64,000 bases of DNA from the NCBI GenBank assembly GCA_013400975.1, contig WBMZ01003331.1, positions 124,001 to 188,000 on the forward strand, read 5' to 3'. Source of the stretch: Atrichornis clamosus. Its lineage: Eukaryota; Chordata; Aves; Passeriformes; Menuridae. Positions 52,560 through 64,000 of this stretch are shown piece after piece. Every line of letters starts with the position of its first letter. The first letter of the stretch is position 1. Below the pieces are notes generated by a model. It saw only the letters and a program-made list of their open reading frames with translations, made no database searches and had not been told where the DNA came from. Position numbers and translations under genes: made by a program.

Positions 52560-52800
52560 TCCCTTTATTTTGTTTTAAGCTTCTACACTTTTTTCCCCTT
52601 TCTGTTTTTGTCTTTCTGTCTATCTTTCTGTCTACCTGGGCGTTTGTTTGTTTGTTTGTTTCTTAATTTATTTTGTTTGGTTGGTTGGTTGGGTTGGTTG
52701 GTTGGTTGGTTTGGGGTACTTCTATTTGGTTTTGCTTTTTTCTTTGTTTGGAGTTAGCTTGCTTGGGGGTTTTTTTGCTTGGTTTTTTGTTTTTCTATTT
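52560..52800 (+). repeat. T/G-rich tract with (GTTT)n and (TTGG)n simple repeats
   Basis: Five GTTT units at 52642-52661 are followed by about ten TTGG units at 52676-52712 with one slip, then more T/G-rich sequence to about 52800. The + strand has hardly any A or C over the core, a strong strand asymmetry. It sits just beyond the end of the CR1 copy. Confidence 0.85.
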
Positions 52801-55800
52801 TAGCAAGTGTCAGAATAGAGTTTGCTTTATTTAATTTCTCATACCAGCAAAGTCAGAGCAGGACTATTTCAGGGCAAGTATAGCTGGGTAACTTACAGGA
52901 GTAAAGATTGGGGTATTGGCAGAGTTTGTGTCTTTTCAGGCAAGAAGTCAGTCTTAGTGGAAGATGTTTCATTTGTCCACTTAATATCTGTGGCTTTGTA
53001 ACATGGTTTAAATGATTTCCATAGATTCTCAACAATGTATTGCTTTAATATCCATGGACAGATAACACTGTATGCTTTTCTCATCTAGCAGGACTGTTTC
53101 CAGCTCAGCGCTTCAGCCATTGCCAGCACAATGCTTTTTCCTGGAGTCTTTATTTGGGAGGCACAAAGTTAAGAATTTAGGCAATGTTCTAATGAATTGT
53201 TTCTGCACCATGTATAAGAAAAGTTCTTATGACCTGCAGAAGTGATTAAGATGGCAGAAGTTTGTAAGCATTGAGACACCTGTCAACTTACAAGTTGGTA
53301 TTTTAATTCATGATTTAGAACGGGACTGAACCTATATAAAGATCAGACTAGGCAAGGTTTTCTGTGTATGGTTTAAGATTACATATGAACGTAAGTCTTT
53401 TTGTAAGTAAAAAACCAGGAACTTCTAAACAACTTTCTACATGAGAAAAACATCCCAGTGATGAGATTTTAAGGTACTTCGCTGTTGTTGAGTTGATCTA
53501 TTCACTAAAAAGTTTATTTCTTCAGTTACTGAAAATCCACTCTTTGTTTTTTTGTGGTAGCAGAGGAATCCTCATTGAAGTCTAAAATAGAATTACAATG
53601 TAGAATCAGATTGATATATTAAATAGTTTAATATATGCAAAATTCTACCAACGACTGCTACCCATTTTGCTTTTACAGTGATGCAGTTCAAAGGCCTGCA
53701 TGACATCAGCATGATGATGACCTAGGATGGATGGTCACTTGTGTTGGAATAACAGAGAAATTTAGGAATGATAGACAAGCATGAGGGTGCATTGTTTTCC
53801 AGAGACTGATAAGATTAAACTTTGGAACACTCAGCACAGCTGTTATTTAAATTTCCTTAATCATGTGTTTGCATTTTGGCTTTTTTAGGAATAAAAATAT
53901 AATGAAACATGGAAGTTTTCCAGCAGATCAACTATGAAAACTTCTATCATGTTTAATCAATAAAAGAGCAAACAAAACATGGAACTTCTGCCAGTTGCCC
54001 TCATTGCTTTGGAAAATACATTTAATTCTCTTTAAAAGACATCATTTTAGTCAGAGGTATTTCTGAGTTGATTTTGATTAAAGAGTTTATGAGCATTAAT
54101 TTTATGCATTATTTTCTATTTTTTGTAATAATGATTCAGCTATCTGTTAGGTTTTTGCAGATTTGTCCATGAAATCTGTTTATTTTCTTCTTTAAGGAGG
54201 GATCATGGTTGATATGCAAATACAGGAAGTATTTGCACTTTTTAAATCACTATTTCTAGTAATATTTTAAATCTGTTTTCTGTATTTCTTCTCTTGCATT
54301 TGTATGGTATTAGAAATCTGTGGCTTGGAAATGGATGTAATTCAGGATTGTGGATGTGATAAATGAAGTGTAGAAACTGAATTTAAGCACAGTCTTTTGT
54401 TATAATCTTTGCTGCCATGTATTCTTAGATAAACACTCTTGGGTTTGTTGGGTTTTTTTATTTTTAGTATAAGGTGTATCCAGTTACTTTCCTATGGGAA
54501 AATATAGAGGGTTTCTGTGGGAGGTCCTTGAGACAAACCAGACATAGCCCTTAGCTAAAATCCTGTCTCTGAACAACGTACAACTTTAGACCTGTTTGTG
54601 TAATAGCACAAATTAACTCTTAGACCTTCATAACCCTTTTCTTCCAAAATTTTGTAAGTTACTGTTTGTTTAGTTGTTTTTTCCATGTGGCTCCCTACAT
54701 CTGCTGTGAGTTCTTTGTTGTCCGTGTTCAAGTCTTTCCTGACTGCTCTTCCCTGCAGAACAGAATTTCTTTGTTAGCAAGCATTTAAATGCACATGCAG
54801 GTGTTGAAAAACAAGCAGATAAATAAAAATAGTGTTCACTTTTTTTTTGCTTTTGGTTCTAAAATTTGCCCCCAGGTATGCATTTCCTATAACTGTCTTG
54901 GAGCAGGAACCATCTTGTGAATACTGTAATAGCACTTAAAAGATTATTTTTGCTAGTAATGTAAACAGACTGCAGGGAAGCATTTCGGTGTTCAGATATT
55001 TCATTCACCTAGTTGATTCTTTTGAGGATAATTGGTGCACATGCCCCTGCCCTTATACTATCATCTGCTATGCTCCTGCTGAGCAGAATTCTTTTTTGTC
55101 TCTGCATTGAACACTCTGGAGAGCTGCACATCTGCACTTTTACTGATCCTTTTAATAGATACCACTAATCAGGGAAAATCTATCCCCTTACTTATATATT
55201 ATTGTTAGATGTATTACCTAGTTTCATAGAGAGCTCTGTTAGAGGTATTGGAAGAGTCATTTTTTATTCTTTAGTACAGCAGTTACGCAGCACTTACCCT
55301 AAAATAAGAATGGCTTTTATGAAAGCTTCACAAGAAGAGTTTTTTTCTGAAGAACTGTTGATCTCTCTGTAGCTAGTGTGAACTCCTGCCAATGAGAAGT
55401 CCCATCTCTCTGCCCTGTTACAGTATGAATGTTTTAACAGGGCCTGCTTAGAGACTACCTCACTCCAGGTGAATTCTGCAAAGCAAGTATTGGTCCTCTG
55501 ATTACAAGGCTAGTGTACCCTGATGGTGCAAATGCTGTTTGTGTTTTCAATATCTTTGGTACCGCAGTCTGGATGTAACACACCATTGTCAGGAGGAGAT
55601 AGAAAATGGAAGGAACTACATCATTTAAGAATTAATAGTGCTTCAGATGAGCATTTCACTTTGGAACTACTAAGGTGGCTTGATGTGGAAGCTGATGGTT
55701 GCCTTGTTAATTTCATTTAGTCCTTTTAAGGAATTGCATCTTTGTCTTAGTTTTCAAAAATATGCCAAGTACAGACCTCCATACCACATGATACGATCTC

Positions 55801-58144
55801 AGTGTTAGTGCAGTTGTCAGTAGCAGGGTCCCTGTTTGACAGTTTGTTTTCTTTGTGGGTAAAGCTAAGGCAGACTTGTGTGGAAAAGCTTGATAGTACC
55901 TGAATGTATCTTGGCTTGCTCCTCTCTAGTGTTACCAACCCATCACCTACATGCTTCCATTAGCAGTGTATCTTCAACTCACTTAAAAAAAAATGACTCA
56001 ATTGCCATCTTTATTCGAGTGCTTCTGTTTATTTGACCTAATATGCTAGAAGTTTGCTGTGGAGACCTAAGCAGACAAAGAGGGAGAACAAATAACAAAC
56101 AGTATGTTTCCTGAAAACCTGAGTGTGCTTATCAGGTTAGCTAAAGCCATGACTCTTAGAAACATCAAAGAAAGGAAGTACTGAGGCCTTTCATTTTTAT
56201 GACCTGAGTGATAATGATTACCTTCAAAGCAGGAATGAGGAGTGCAGTATTCCCAAGTGGTTGTTTGTTAATTTAGAATGAGAGAATGGAATGGGGGTTT
56301 TATTTAAAAAAAACTCAAACAAAACAAACAAATCTCTTTTTTCTTCTCAACCTTTTCTCTGCCAGGTTTTGTGATACATCCCTTCATTTGCAGACAGCTT
56401 GTAGAGGATAAATGCATATTCCCATATCAGGATCATAAGATTTTTAAAATTTCTCTTTTCCCCAAGCAGACGGTAATTTAATATTTGGATGGGAGTGCTT
56501 GAAATGTATGAAAACAATCTCCGGTGCCCCATTAAAAGTCTGTTGTGTAAAACAAGTACCTTTGTGGTCACCATTTTTCCCCCTTCTCTGCTCCCCTTTT
56601 TAATTATCAGTGTTGTTTCTATTCTGCTTCCTCCCCTGAAACGAGTAGAGGAGTACTTAAGTACCCACCACATTTCTCAGTCCACCTTCACACATCAGCT
56701 AGCTTGGTTGTGTGCTAATGAAAAGATAGTTTTGTTCTCAAGTGAGCTGCCTTTGGAGATAGTTCAGGGCTCCTCTGTAACTCCTGCATTCCAGAAGAAG
56801 CAAAATCAAAATCATCTCTTCCTTGAAAGTATATTTTATACATCTCCATCTTGGTGATAGCATTGGAATCATTACACAGCATTGTATCCATTACATTGGT
56901 TCTGATACACTTGCACAGACACAAATTGAGTCCGACAGGACTGGTGTCTCATGGACTTTGCTGTCATTTGAAATGCTGGCATGAAGGTGATAGCGATGAA
57001 AGGGGAGGGCTGGTGCCTTTAGCATTTTGCCTATGAAGATTTCTTAGGCTTGTACTTTTTGATAGCAGTAGCTGATTCAAAAGATAGTTTTACAAAAGTG
57101 ATTCATAGCATAGCATAGATTTCCACCAGCTGCTCATGTCTTTTCCTTCTTGAGTAAATTCTTTTGAGTATTTCCCTGTACTGAAAATGAGCTCTCTATG
57201 CCACTCACAAATCTGTAAGATCTGTTTAGTGGAATGATAATTAGTATACTTTTTTCTCTGCCCTCTTGGTTTTCATCTTTACTGCATGGAAGCCACTTGT
57301 GTGGTAGTGAAGGAGGTAGTATCAAACTTAACAAAGCTTACATGTTTCAGATCCTTCAGAAAGTGTAATTGCATTTCATGTTGTTTTAGTGCCAGGCTGC
57401 TTAGGGATATCTCTAGTTCCTGACTGAGGGGGAAATATTTTTATATTCCTTAATTCCTGTTAGTGTGGCATATTTGGACAAGGATGAGACACTGTTTTTT
57501 CAGGTCAGGTATTTGAGCTGTAGTTCTACCAGTGTATCATATTCAATTATGCATCATAATAAATGAGATGGATTGAATTGGGATCTCAGCCGTTTATTCA
57601 ATGCCAGATTTCCGTTTTTCTATTAGGCATAATTCAGATATGTACAGGAAATCACAACAGGAATTTTAACCTTTGAAAGTCACTGAACTATGCAGTATGG
57701 TAATAACACCTCCTGAAGCACATTTTGTGGAGTTATTCTTACAAGATGCCAGGGTATCCCCTCCAGGTTTTCTGTTTGCATGTGGATTTATTATGGATGT
57801 TTAAACTACTTTGATTACCTTCTTGCAACATGATTTCCAGTTATGTCTTTTACTCAAACTTCATTGAAAGTATCAGTTCCTAGGGTTCAGAAGATGCTGT
57901 TGAATACAACTAAAGATTCAGGATGTGACAGTTGCTTGATTATGGTGGTAAAGGTGCACTAAGAAGTATGTTGCAGCAGTGCTATCTTCTACTGTACCTC
58001 GAATCTTCTTTTATATATCTGAAATTAATCATGTTTCTTTTCCTTTCTGCCTTACCCTTTGGTCTTTTAAAATTTTTTTGCCTCTAATTGTGAATGCTTA
58101 AAAAAAATAGAAAAACTCCGTCCTATTCTTGTTAATCGTATCTT
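52801..58144. other. intronic sequence upstream of the PTPRD exon, no gene seen
   Basis: No recognisable coding domain or transposon. The largest frame (56489-56857, +) overlaps another on the opposite strand and resembles nothing known. A short (CATAG)n patch lies near 57106-57120. Confidence 0.5.
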
Positions 58145-58157
58145 TATCTTTTCACAG
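58145..58157 (+). other. 3' splice site (acceptor) of the PTPRD-like exon
   Basis: A T-rich tract ends in TTTTCACAG immediately before the exon. This is a standard U2-type acceptor. A possible branch point (TTAAT at about 58132) lies a suitable distance upstream. Confidence 0.75.
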
Positions 58158-58325
58158 GCTCTGAAAATACTTCATCTGAAATTTCAGACCGGACAGACTC
58201 GCAGTGGCTTCTAAGCCAGTGAGAACAAGGCTGCCAAAGCATGCTGGTGTCAAACTGTCGGATGATGCACGTAGTCAGGCCAGTGGTGGTGCTCCTGTGC
58301 TTGCTACTCTATGCTGATGCTGAAA
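58158..58325 (+). other. PTPRD: exon: 3' part of 5' UTR plus first coding exon of a PTPRD-like gene
   Basis: The exon is bounded by a pyrimidine-rich 3' splice site (TATCTTTTCACAG ending at 58157) and a strong 5' splice site (GTAAGC from 58326). The first 83 bases are untranslated and contain no ATG. A TGA at 58220-58222, in frame with the ATG at 58241, rules out a reading frame entering from an upstream exon. Upstream noncoding exons must exist, because this one begins with a splice acceptor and not a promoter. I could not identify them in the window. Splice sites and frame are seen directly; the gene name is inferred from the encoded peptide. Confidence 0.78.
58241..58325 (+). CDS. PTPRD: receptor-type tyrosine-protein phosphatase delta, signal-peptide exon (partial)
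   Basis: It encodes 28 codons plus one base. The peptide starts MLVSNCR, then MMHVVRP, a hydrophobic run of V and L residues, and ends YADAE. It is a signal peptide with a short basic n-region, a hydrophobic core and a likely cleavage after ADA. Counted from the internal Met at 58262, the 21 residues to the final Glu match mammalian PTPRD in length and in the pattern M-x-H/P-V-x-R...LL...A-E. The exon ends in phase 1 with an A, so the next codon begins with A, as expected for the Thr that follows this Glu in PTPRD. The family are synaptic adhesion receptors with Ig and fibronectin III ectodomains, one membrane span and two cytoplasmic phosphatase domains; they bind postsynaptic partners and act in synapse formation. 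None of those domains lies in this window. The paralogues PTPRS and PTPRF have clearly different leader sequences. The start could be 58241, 58262 or 58265. The ATG at 58241 is first and has A at -3. Confidence 0.75.
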
Positions 58326-58331
58326 GTAAGC
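58326..58331 (+). other. 5' splice site (donor) of the PTPRD-like exon
   Basis: The junction GAAA|GTAAGC fits the vertebrate donor consensus and cuts the frame after the first base of a codon (phase 1). Reading through the donor would extend the frame into intron sequence with no resemblance to an Ig domain. Confidence 0.75.
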
Positions 58332-61300
58332 TTATTACTCATTTGTACTTAGACCTTGGCCATGGTGAATGGGTTTTTTTAAGATGGTGGTTACTAAAAG
58401 TCTTGGAATAAGTTTCCTTTTGAATGATTTTGTGAAAAACTGTGAGGTCCTCTCTGGATAAAAACTAGTATTTGAAAAGGATTGTTTATGGAACTTCCTT
58501 ACTGTTCTTAAGCATGTAGTGGTTTATACTAATATGGTGGAAACCATTGCCACGAAGTTACACAGTCAAAACAAAGACCAACCTTGCTTACCAGACATTA
58601 GTCAAATATCTTAAGGACATCTGTCATTCTTTGAATAGTTGTATCTTAACTTTGCTTTAAAAAAAAAAAAAAATCCCCTCCTCACAATTAATATCCAGTC
58701 CAATTAAAATTCCAGTCCCTTTGTAACTGCCACAACAGCTGTTCTAATGTATTATTTCTGACAGCTGTCATAGAGTACAGTATCCAAACAAATCAGGCAG
58801 AACTGACAACTTAGTGGCTGGCCTAAACATGTGGCAATTCCATGAGGAAAGGTACCTATGTTTACTTGTACTGAGGGAAAACTGTTAGATTTTGCTCAAT
58901 TAGTTTATCTATTAATGGGAAGATAATATCTTCTTTTTAATTAGGAAGCCATTATGCCTGCCTTGTTTACATGTGTTCCTTCTCCCAGCTGTCCTGTGGC
59001 TTCTTGCAGAAGTAATGTGCAAATGAGAAAAGCCATTTGCTTTCCACCTGTTGATCTGCAGGTTTACTGCAAGATGAGTCTTAACGTCGGCTACAAGCTG
59101 ACTGCTAACATTCACTTCCTGAGGGATATTTTCCTATTGAATCTTCCTGACTCTTTGCAGATGCATGACCAATCAATAACCTTGTTTCAGCTCTGTCTTT
59201 AGGAGACTTCTGTGTTTTTTCACACATCTGTTGTATTAAGTAGGAACACAGAATAATAGAAACAACGTTAGTAAGGTTGGTTGAATCAGTTCTCAGTAAA
59301 CACATATTGAAGAGTTCCTTATCACTCCACTTATCACCTGCACTCCAGGTATACTGAGTTACAGCAATAAAAGAGATAAAAAACTTTTCAGTTTCATGCA
59401 TAATAAGAATTCCTTCTTTTAAGCCTGGCTATATGAAAGTGGAGTAAATTGAGGGGAAAATGGACAAAACATACATATTTGTTGTGTACTGACAGCTGAG
59501 ATTCTTTGGCCCCTTTCCAGTTAGGTAATGACCAGCTGGGATGATTATGTGTAAGGTGAAGCCAAGGACTTTTTAACACTTTAGCCAGCAAATAATTAAT
59601 TGGGAATTGGGCCCATATGTTGGATGGATTTGCAGTTGTAGTATTCCACCTATTTTAAAAGTTGTAAGAAGCACAAAAATCATCTTTGTGTGACAGTTAC
59701 TTTCAGAATGAAATTATGATTCTCAAGTATTTAATATGCACCAGCTTTTAAGTTGCTTAAATAATTATATACACATATACAAATGGTATACATTATATGG
59801 TATTAATTAAATTGTCATATATATGTTCATGCGACTCCACATAATATTGGTTTGTACTGTGAGTGGTAAATTAATGTTCTTCTATTTTCACAATTTCTTT
59901 GAGAGTCACAGTAGAGTCACATTTTAGTCTTACACACAGTACTTTATTTGGAAGACACAGTGAACGTCCACAGACATAGTTATTTTATGCCCTGGATGAA
60001 AGATAGGACAGCATCCATGAGCCTTTTGTATGCAGACACACAGCAAGATGTGTCTTCTACTTCCGTGGTTGGCCCTTCTCACTTGAGTAAAAGTTCCTGC
60101 TGTACTGTAGTTGCTCTGCCCTCTGCTCTTGCAGATATTCTTCCTCCTGTTTTGTCTTTCTCTTTGTAAAAGGGTCCCAGACCCCACTTTTGTCTAGTGC
60201 TCTTCTTGAACTTCTTCACAAAGAGTGGCAGGACCATATTACTTCATTTTAGTGGGAAGAGGACACAGAAGGTGAGACAAAGGGACCAAAAAATTTTGTA
60301 ATTTTTTTCTCTGTCGCTCTCTAAAGGCCATGCCTTACTATTTTTTCATTATTATTCTGTTGCTAACATCAAGGCACTGCAGAAGAGAAGGTGTATCCAA
60401 ACACTGACACTGCACTGTACACTTTTGGAGTAGTTGCATATGGGTAAGGAACTCATACTCTTCCAGCCTCACTGTCAAATCGCTGTGAGTAGGATCGAAG
60501 TAGCAAGCCAGATTAATGCTACTGAATAGGTTTCCAGTGGTGGTCCTTAGTACTCTTCTGTTCACATACAACCTTCACAGCTGGGGAAGGGAATGAGATA
60601 CGTTTGTTTCTCTCCATCATTGTGAAAGACACCAAACTCTGAGATGTGTTGACACGGGCTGATAAAGGTACTGTGCCAACAAGTATGTTTGCAAACTAGA
60701 GTTGATTCTTACTCTTAATCTGGAAATTAAACTTATACTTGACTGAGCTAACTAAGAAAAACTGAAAGGTGGCAAAACTACATTTGCTCTTCTACCTTTT
60801 GTTGTTACTAATATGATGTGATACTTTCAAGTACAAGAAGTGAAAAATCTCAAGAATTATGGGGGGTTTTTTAGATGTCTTTTTCTATGTTTGATATTTG
60901 TAGCTTCTGTGCACACTGAGAAGGAGTAAAACACACTTTCACTTATGAAAGAAAATGTTTGTTTGTCTATTTTGGGGAACAGCAATCTGCTAGTTTACAG
61001 TGTTTTTCATTGGGTCAGTTGTTTTCAGTAGTGTAGATGGCAATGCTTCTCCACATGTACAGAGATATTAGTAATATAGCTTTGTTGTAGGAAATACTGG
61101 CTTTTTTTGTATTTTTTAAATGAACTGGCAGAAAAGTATCTAGAAGCTTTATGCAAGTTAATCTGTTTAATAACAAGAAGCATGTATGTTTCAGAGACTC
61201 ATACATAACAGATTTCTTTTAAAACTACCAAATATGGTATACTTACCTCTTTCTGACCTTGCCAAGAAAATGTAGGAAACACAAAATGCTTCTGGAAGGT

Positions 61301-64000
61301 TTATCGTGGTCTTTCCTAGTATTCTATTTTTTGAAAATTAAGAATCTAATTTATAATAATAGGATCAAATATTTTTCTGCAGGTAGTCTGCATTCTGCTT
61401 TTTAGTAATTGAGTTGATTCTTGTGGATCCTGTTCCTTTTCCACCCTGGGAAAGGCCTGATCACTTGCATTTCAAAATTCCCTCCTGCGTTCCAGCCATT
61501 TTATCTATTTAGTTATTCTCCTTCATTCTTGGTTGCATAGCTTCTGCTCTGACATTTTTCTTCTGCAGCTTCTTTTGAGATACTGTTTTAGAAGAGAAGC
61601 CACAATTCTCTCTTCCTTTAGCAGAAGTGTTTGCAGCTGCCTGTAACAAGGCAAACAGAAATACTCACTAAAAGCAATGCATTTTTTGTATATTGCTTCT
61701 ATTCCTAATTATTTGAAATGTGAGTAATGTTTGTTTGCACTTTGGCTCCTCATGCATATTGTGTCAGTTACCATCGTACAGGTAACCACCATACTATCCT
61801 ACCATCACCTCTAGGTCAGGATCAGGAAGGGCTAAAACACTTCTGAGGCAACAGTGATTACTTACAACAGATGTTGGGGTAATAGAGGCAAATTCTTGTT
61901 TAAATAGAATATAAAGACAGTAATTTAATACTGATGAAACAAATTTTTCCTTTATATTTTTTCTTTTTTCACTTTTATTTTTTCATTTTGCTTTTAAAGG
62001 AACATGTGTGTTTTTTCCATGTTAATACCACTTTTCCCCTTTAAAAAATTTTTGTATTTTTCAACTAGCTGAAATACATTCCTGCAGTCCATTTTGAAAT
62101 TTTTCCCTCTAACCACTTGTCTATAACACTAGACTACCTGACAGATCTTTCAAAGTAATTAAATTATGGAAAACAATTATATTTTAGTAGTGGGCATACA
62201 TAGTTTATTCTGAAAACCCCTGCTATTCCAGAATAGCTTCATAAACACTATATTTGTAGTCAAGCCCAACATGGAAATTATTTACTTTTTTGTACATGTA
62301 CCTTAGGTAATTAGGACTAAATTTTTTTTCATATTAGATTTATATTTAAACTCTAACAGCTTTGAACAGGTAATTTCAATTATTGTCTTCGCATATGGGC
62401 TGTAACGAAAAAAAACAAAGATAAAATTTTTCTGTTCTTTATTGGTAATTTTTTACCATGGCATCTATCTATATCTTAGTGCTGATAGCATGCATTTTGT
62501 GTAAGATACAGCTCTTTGGTTGCGTTGCTCTTTCTTTTAATAATGGTGATGTATGCAAGAGAGCTAAAATACCGACTTTTTTTTGGAGGGGGGAATAGCT
62601 TCAAATTTTGTTTTCTATTTTTTTTTTCCCCAGGAATTTTGATAAGCTCTCTTCAGTTCAAGCCTAGGACATTTTTCAGTTTATTTGATGAAAATTGGTA
62701 TACACTGTTGCAAGAGTAATTTTATATTGCGCTTGTTAAATATATTAACATTTATCAAATAAACCACCCATGAGTTAAAGTTTTAGTTTTAGGGAAAAGT
62801 GGGACAACTAGTTATACCAACGCATTCTAGATGTATTCAGTTCACTCTGCAGCAAAGTGAAGGCTTTGGAATAAATGTGATAATTGAGATGGAGAGCCAG
62901 GAAAAGTGAAAGCATTATGTTATCATTCCAAACATACTGACTTAGTTGCAGAAACTACAGGTGGTACAGCTGTTTGCATGAACCAGGGTTTATCCAACCC
63001 TTACTTTTCAAGTCCTTACATTAAAGCAAATTTGAATCATTTGGTTCCAAGAGTAGCCATAACCACCGCCATATCTGTTTAACTTGGTGTAAATTATAAG
63101 TATTAACAGAAAAACTGTGAGCTACTTGAATAAAATTTTTCAATTCACAGAATTTTAAAGAATGTGTTTTAGTTATCTCTAAATCTGTACATAAGAAAAC
63201 ATTTTGAAATGTAATATGAACAAAAGTTTTGTGTGTATTTTGTAAAGTGTAGATTCAGAATTAAATCAACAGGGTTTTGAACTTCAGAACAAACTGAAGA
63301 AAACTGCAGCATGGTTCTTCGGAGCATTTTTCCTATGTACATCTCCGCAGCTTTGAAGATTGCTGCTGTGTCTCTTTCACAGCTGTTGTTAATTCAGGTA
63401 ATTGTATCCCAAATCTCCAAAAAGCAGAGCGCTGAACAGAGCTGAGTTGCAAGTTTGGGAGTCCAAGAAGCCTTTAAGCCTGGCAACTGCCCCTATGTCT
63501 GACCATAGAGGCAGGGAAGTTCCCTCAAGTACGAAAGCCCTTATATCTTTTGAATTTTTTTGGAGGTTCTGTAAAACCAGAGTCAGGAAGTCCAGGGTCT
63601 CGTCTTCCCAAACCCCAAGAAACCTAGATAAGGGAACTGTATCTTAATGGCCTTACAGAGTTGGACCCACGTTATTTAGATAATGTTATCTGTTAACAGC
63701 AAGTGTTTCTAGAGAAACTACAGTGTGGGTGCTTATCTCACTGTGTGTAATTCCTTGCAGCATCAGTAATGACCACTGGCAGATAAAGGAATGTGAGTCA
63801 TTAATATTCCTGTGTCAGAGTTGGCAATGAATTCCAGCATGTCTGCTAGAGTGCTTAAGAACATGTCTACATACTTTCGAAGTTTACTAAAAATACATGT
63901 CATAATCTCAATATAGGAAAGTTCTTGGGGAAAAAGAAAGAAGCAACAGTGGTATAGAAATTTTAGGGGTTTTTTTTGTAGTTGTTATATTCACACAGCA
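58332..64000. other. first part of the intron following the PTPRD signal-peptide exon
   Basis: No second coding exon is seen. The expected continuation (Thr-Pro-Pro-Arg-Phe-like start of Ig domain 1) was not found after any AG. The intron therefore extends beyond the window, which fits the very large introns of PTPRD. It contains a 15-A run at 58659-58673 and a TA-rich patch at about 59760-59825. Confidence 0.6.

Noticed and set aside
56489..56857. 122-codon + strand frame with a hydrophobic stretch
   Set aside because: Overlaps a similar-sized frame on the opposite strand; no homology recognised; no splice support.
59226..59300. Possible CR1 tail (an ACACAGAATAATAGAAAC stretch followed by AGGTTGGTT)
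   Set aside because: Only a loose resemblance; the following bases do not continue as CR1.
1..64000. CRISPR array, operon, tRNA, rRNA or prokaryotic mobile system
   Set aside because: No regularly spaced repeats, no dense ORFs and no structural RNA pattern seen; all positive evidence points to a bird intron.

Overview
The window is vertebrate nuclear DNA, almost certainly avian. It is AT-rich and almost without coding sequence. It has no bacterial-style gene packing, and its repeats are CR1 retroposons (with tails of the ATTCTRTG type) plus one class III (ERVL-like) endogenous retrovirus relic, a typical bird mixture. Nothing suggests a prokaryotic system, a CRISPR array or an operon. I see no tRNA or rRNA gene.

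The one gene piece I can support is a single exon on the + strand at 58158-58325. It has a clean 3' splice site, a short 5' UTR with an in-frame stop, a start codon at 58241, a signal peptide ending ADA|E, and a GTAAGC donor that leaves a phase-1 junction. Its length, its residue pattern and the E-then-A... junction match the first coding exon of the receptor-type tyrosine phosphatase PTPRD (LAR/type IIa family). The rest of the window then reads as the very long introns on either side of that exon. In birds PTPRD lies on the Z chromosome, so this is probably Z-linked sequence. That last point is inference from general knowledge, not from the sequence.

Layout: 1-6700 is AT-rich intron. 6700-14190 is a transposon cluster: an LTR-like scrap near 6700, an antisense ERVL-like provirus remnant (about 7440-11740) with gag, protease, RT, RNase H and integrase pieces but no LTRs, and a head-to-head pair of CR1 pieces (12688-14185). 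14190-28315 is intron with one short CR1 tail. 28316-29095 is an internally deleted CR1 on the - strand. 29100-32660 is intron. 32660-33165 is a + strand CR1 3' end. 33170-51508 is intron with simple repeats, AT-rich stretches and some less AT-rich blocks that could be conserved noncoding elements. 51509-52480 is a GC-rich - strand CR1 with part of ORF2 still open. It is followed by a T/G-rich simple-repeat tract to 52800. 52800-58157 is intron, then the PTPRD exon, then intron to the end.

I found no convincing new biological system. The points most worth a second look are the choice of start codon in the PTPRD exon, the inverted and internally deleted CR1 structures, the ERV relic lying antisense in the gene, and a few unexplained blocks that need comparison with other birds.
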